A DNA stretch of 54,349 nucleotides from NCBI RefSeq assembly GCF_007997035.1, contig NZ_VOSS01000052.1:1-54349 (forward strand), written 5' to 3'. The translations under genes and the position numbers were made by a program. The stretch comes from Ralstonia sp. TCR112 (GTDB lineage: Bacteria > Pseudomonadota > Gammaproteobacteria > Burkholderiales > Burkholderiaceae). Shown here one piece after another: positions 51,733 through 54,349 of this stretch. The notes below the pieces were generated by a model. It was not told where the DNA came from and did not search any database. It worked only from the letters and a program-made list of their open reading frames with translations. Position 1 is the stretch's first letter; the number at the start of each line of letters is the position of its first letter.

Positions 51733-53133
51733 ATGGACCTCTCCATGCACAACACGCCTCAAGACATCCTCATCCGCCGCCCCTTGGCCGTCATGACCGG
51801 CCTGCGTGGTGACGCAGCACGCGCCGGTGCGGTCGACATCCGCATCGCCGGCGGCCGCATCGCCGAGATGGGCCCCGACCTCATGCCCCGCCCCGGCGAG
51901 CGCGTCATCGACGCCAGCGACTGCATCGTCTACCCGGGCTGGATCAACACGCACCACCATCTGTTCCAGAACCTGCTCAAGGCCGTGCCGGAAGGCATGA
52001 ACCAGGACCTGCAAGGGTGGCTCGCCAGCGTGCCGTATCCGCGCCTGCCGCTTTTCACACCGGAACTGATGCGCACGGCTGCGCGGCTGGGTATGGCGGA
52101 ACTGCTGCTGTCGGGCGCCACCACCTGCGCCGACCACCACTACCTCTATCACGCAGGCGGCGGCACCGAATCGGGCGACATGCTGTTCGATGTCGCCGAC
52201 GAATTCGGCATGCGCTTCGTGCTCTGCCGCGGCGGCGCCATCGAGTCGGCCAGCAGCCACCCGGGCTTCTCCAAGACGGCGCTGCAGCCTGAAACGCTCG
52301 ACCAGATGCTGGCCGACATCGAGCGGCTCAAACACCGCTATCACGACGACGCACCCGACGCGATGCGCCGCGTGGTGGTGGCGCCGACCACACCGACGTT
52401 CTCGTTGCCGCCGGCATTGCTGGTCGAGCTGGCACGTGCCGCGCGCGCGATGCACCTGCGCATGCATACGCATCTGTCGGAGACCGACAACTACGTGCGC
52501 TTCTGCCGTGAGAAATACAACTGCCTGCCCGTTGAGTTCGTGGCCGAGCACGAGTGGCTGGGCCCGGACGTCTGGTTTGCGCACCTCGTGCACCTGCAGC
52601 CGTCGGAGATCCGCATGCTGGCGCAGACGGGCAGCGGCATCGCGCACTGCCCGGTCAGCAACAGCCGGCTGGGCAGCGGCATCGCACCGGTGCCGCAACT
52701 GGCGGCGGCCGGCGTGCCGGTGTCATTGGGCGTGGACGGCGTGGCGTCCAACGAATCGGGCAGCATGACCGGCGAGGTCAACACCGCGTGGCTCATCCAC
52801 CGTGCCACGCAAGGTGCCGGCGCCACCACCGCCGAAGACGTCATTCACTGGGCGACCGCAGGCGGTGCGCGCGTGCTCGGCTTGAGTGAGGTCGGCACGC
52901 TGCAGGTCGGGCAAGCCGCCGATCTGGTGCTCTACGACATCAACCACCCGCGCTTCTACGGCTTCCACGACCCCGCGCTCGCGCCCGTGGTCGCCGGGGA
53001 GCCCATCGCCGTGCGCACCAGCATCATCGGCGGGCGCGTTGTGGTGGACGAAGGTGTGGTGTGCGGCCTGGATGTGGCGAGCATCCGCGCCGAGGCCAGC
53101 CGGGGCGTGGCCGACCTGATGGCGTGTGCTTGA
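51733..53133 (+). CDS. 8-oxoguanine deaminase-like amidohydrolase (TRZ/ATZ subgroup)
   Basis: A 466-residue metal-dependent amidohydrolase. INTHHHLFQN supplies HxH, MRMHTHLSETD the next His, LVHL a further His and LGVDGVASNESGSM the catalytic Asp. The lengthy C-terminal composite-sandwich end (GLSEVGTLQVGQAADLVLYD) is typical. The family contains 8-oxoguanine, isoxanthopterin, guanine and hydroxyatrazine deaminases, which act on amino groups of N-heterocycles. ATG at 51733 is chosen; ATG at 51745 is a good alternative and ribosome-binding signals are weak for both. It is 7 bases after the permease stop, so translation may be coupled. Confidence 0.9.
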   Translation: MDLSMHNTPQDILIRRPLAVMTGLRGDAARAGAVDIRIAGGRIAEMGPDLMPRPGERVIDASDCIVYPGWINTHHHLFQNLLKAVPEGMNQDLQGWLASVPYPRLPLFTPELMRTAARLGMAELLLSGATTCADHHYLYHAGGGTESGDMLFDVADEFGMRFVLCRGGAIESASSHPGFSKTALQPETLDQMLADIERLKHRYHDDAPDAMRRVVVAPTTPTFSLPPALLVELARAARAMHLRMHTHLSETDNYVRFCREKYNCLPVEFVAEHEWLGPDVWFAHLVHLQPSEIRMLAQTGSGIAHCPVSNSRLGSGIAPVPQLAAAGVPVSLGVDGVASNESGSMTGEVNTAWLIHRATQGAGATTAEDVIHWATAGGARVLGLSEVGTLQVGQAADLVLYDINHPRFYGFHDPALAPVVAGEPIAVRTSIIGGRVVVDEGVVCGLDVASIRAEASRGVADLMACA

Positions 53134-53137
53134 CGGT

Positions 53138-53650
53138 TCAGACGTCCAGCCGCAGCGCCATGTGTTCTTCGTCGTAGAAACGGTCACCGACACGCATGGC
53201 GCGGCGCTCGACGCCGAAGGTTTCGAAACCCGCGTTGCGATACAGCGTTTGCGCACGCGGGTTCTCGGCATTGACACACAGGTGGATCTGCAACACGCGC
53301 GCCGCACGTGCATGCGCAATGGCGGCGTCGAGCAGACGGCCTGCAATACCGCCACGCCGATGTGCCGGGTCAACAAACACGCCCCAGAGCACGGCCTTGT
53401 GGGCAACCTGCGCCAGCGGCTCGCGACGCAGCCCGGCAATGCCGATCAGCTCCGGCCCGGCAAATGCACCGAACACGATCTGATACTCGGTCGCCCGGAT
53501 GCGGTTGCGGGTTTCCTCCAGCGTGCGGCCCGACTCTTCATCGTGCGTCGGCCAGATGGCGGTCGGCGAATCCTCAATGGCCTTCAGGCGGAGCACCTTG
53601 AACGCTGCCGCATCCTCATCGATCAACGGGCGGATGGCGATGTCGCTCAT
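53138..53650 (-). CDS. GNAT-family N-acetyltransferase
   Basis: A 170-residue acetyltransferase. LWGVFVDPAHRRGGIAGRLL contains the acetyl-CoA-binding V-x-x-x-x-R-x-x-G-x-G/A motif, and NPRAQTLYRNAGFETFG is the usual C-terminal segment. The substrate (protein or small molecule amine) cannot be assigned. Its start overlaps the stop of the flavin-reductase-like gene by 4 bases (ATGA), so the two form a unit; it is convergent with the deaminase gene (4-base gap) and not part of the catabolic operon. Confidence 0.9.
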   Translation of the reverse strand: MSDIAIRPLIDEDAAAFKVLRLKAIEDSPTAIWPTHDEESGRTLEETRNRIRATEYQIVFGAFAGPELIGIAGLRREPLAQVAHKAVLWGVFVDPAHRRGGIAGRLLDAAIAHARAARVLQIHLCVNAENPRAQTLYRNAGFETFGVERRAMRVGDRFYDEEHMALRLDV

Positions 53651-54228
53651 GGCTGTTTGGGCTCCACGGTAAATGCATCGCCGGTTTCGAAGAACGCGCC
53701 GCCCGCCAGGTAATGCACGGTCTTGCTGCCCGCATCGGTAAAGTGCCAGCGGCCGTTGCTGAACAGCGCTGGGTCCGCCCAGGCGGCGGTCACTTCAGCA
53801 ATGAAGAGGTCGTAGCGCTTCTCGTTGTGCGGTTCCGGAATGACGCGGCATTCCAGCCACCCTGCGCAGCCTTCGACGAGCGGCACGTCGATCGTGCGGG
53901 CTGGCACCGTGGCCAGGCCGAGCGCATCGAACTTGTCGCCGTCGCGGCCAGACAGCGTGCCCACCGTGAGCGTGGTCTCGGCAATTGCACGGGTGGGAAT
54001 GTTGAGCGCAAACACGCCCGAGGCTTCGATCAGCTCGCGCGTCAGTGTGCGGCTGTCGACCACGACCAGCACTTTGGGCGGGTCAAAGTCGAGCGGCATC
54101 GCCCAGGCTGCTGCCATGACGTTGCGCACGCCGTTATGGGCGCTGGTGACCAGCGTGGTTGGGCCGTGGTTCAGCAGGCGGTAGGACTTTGCGAGTTCGA
54201 CTGGGGCGAGTGTGATGGGGTTGGGCAT
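53647..54228 (-). CDS. Flavin reductase-like (DIM6/NTAB) FMN-binding protein
   Basis: A 193-residue split-barrel flavoprotein. RNVMAAAWAMPLDFDPPKVL and SGVFALNIPTRAIAE are typical of the flavin-reductase-like fold, and ECRVIPEPHNEKRYDLFIAE is the later conserved part. Members reduce flavins for partner monooxygenases or act as oxidoreductases on their own. ATG at 54228 is chosen where homology begins; in-frame ATGs near 54261 would add a short Pro-rich segment. The 121 bases beyond it to the window end contain no gene I can support. Confidence 0.87.
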   Translation of the reverse strand: MPNPITLAPVELAKSYRLLNHGPTTLVTSAHNGVRNVMAAAWAMPLDFDPPKVLVVVDSRTLTRELIEASGVFALNIPTRAIAETTLTVGTLSGRDGDKFDALGLATVPARTIDVPLVEGCAGWLECRVIPEPHNEKRYDLFIAEVTAAWADPALFSNGRWHFTDAGSKTVHYLAGGAFFETGDAFTVEPKQP

Positions 54229-54349
54229 GATGGCGCGGGACTCAGGGGGAGGCGTCATCATAGGGTAATGGTGTTGGAGGGGGTGGGCGGGGGTTTCTGC
54301 CTTGTTCTTTTGTTGTTGGTGCATCCCCCTTTCGTACCCTGCCGGGCAC

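Overview
The window is GC-rich, densely packed bacterial DNA. Its gene families (mprF-acvB, an MmsAB valine operon, many LysR/AraC/IclR-controlled catabolic clusters, several MFS carriers) and the small protein with a [13 protein letters not shown] motif point to a betaproteobacterium of the Burkholderiaceae, most like Ralstonia. That placement is inference from gene content and codon bias. I saw no rRNA, tRNA, CRISPR array, IS element or phage gene.

Layout. (1) 1-9905: tail of a small secreted protein, a SulP anion transporter, an mprF-acvB pair for lysyl-phosphatidylglycerol synthesis/flipping and hydrolysis, a small conserved protein, a membrane diguanylate cyclase and an AraC regulator. 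(2) 10207-12705: a kexin-like S8 lipoprotein protease followed by a small secreted protein, resembling the Aeromonas ASP/ORF2 protease-chaperone pair, then a clear intrinsic terminator. (3) 12754-19184: amino-acid permease, an M20 amidohydrolase plus MHS-type MFS carrier with a divergent LysR, and a frameshifted metY. (4) 19421-26666: an IclR-controlled operon: RraA-like aldolase, 2-hydroxyacid dehydrogenase, SMP-30 lactonase, two ACS-type MFS carriers and a Tat-exported COG3618-type amidohydrolase. (5) 26654-28065: a CLC-F type fluoride/proton antiporter under a well-preserved fluoride riboswitch. (6) 28338-31628: an acyl-CoA ligase and an orphan cytosolic phospholipase-D-like protein. (7) 31836-40391: a valine/isobutyrate operon (acyl-CoA dehydrogenase, acyl-CoA ligase, mmsA, mmsB, enoyl-CoA hydratase, 3-hydroxyisobutyryl-CoA hydrolase) with a divergent AraC regulator.

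(8) 40367-53133 is the most interesting part. A two-subunit molybdenum hydroxylase with a LysR gene faces a second operon across a frameshifted LysR gene. That operon encodes two paralogous ACMSD-type amidohydrolases (the first has lost its N-terminal HxH metal motif), UbiD, UbiX, a His-rich COG0523 metallochaperone GTPase, an NCS2 nucleobase-type permease and an 8-oxoguanine-deaminase-like amidohydrolase. Together they look like an uptake and breakdown pathway for a nucleobase-like or other N-heteroaromatic compound that I cannot match to a described pathway. (9) 53138-54228: a GNAT acetyltransferase and a flavin-reductase-like protein.

Two genes (metY and the LysR at 44111) are broken by single-base frameshifts; real mutation and sequencing error cannot be told apart from sequence alone.
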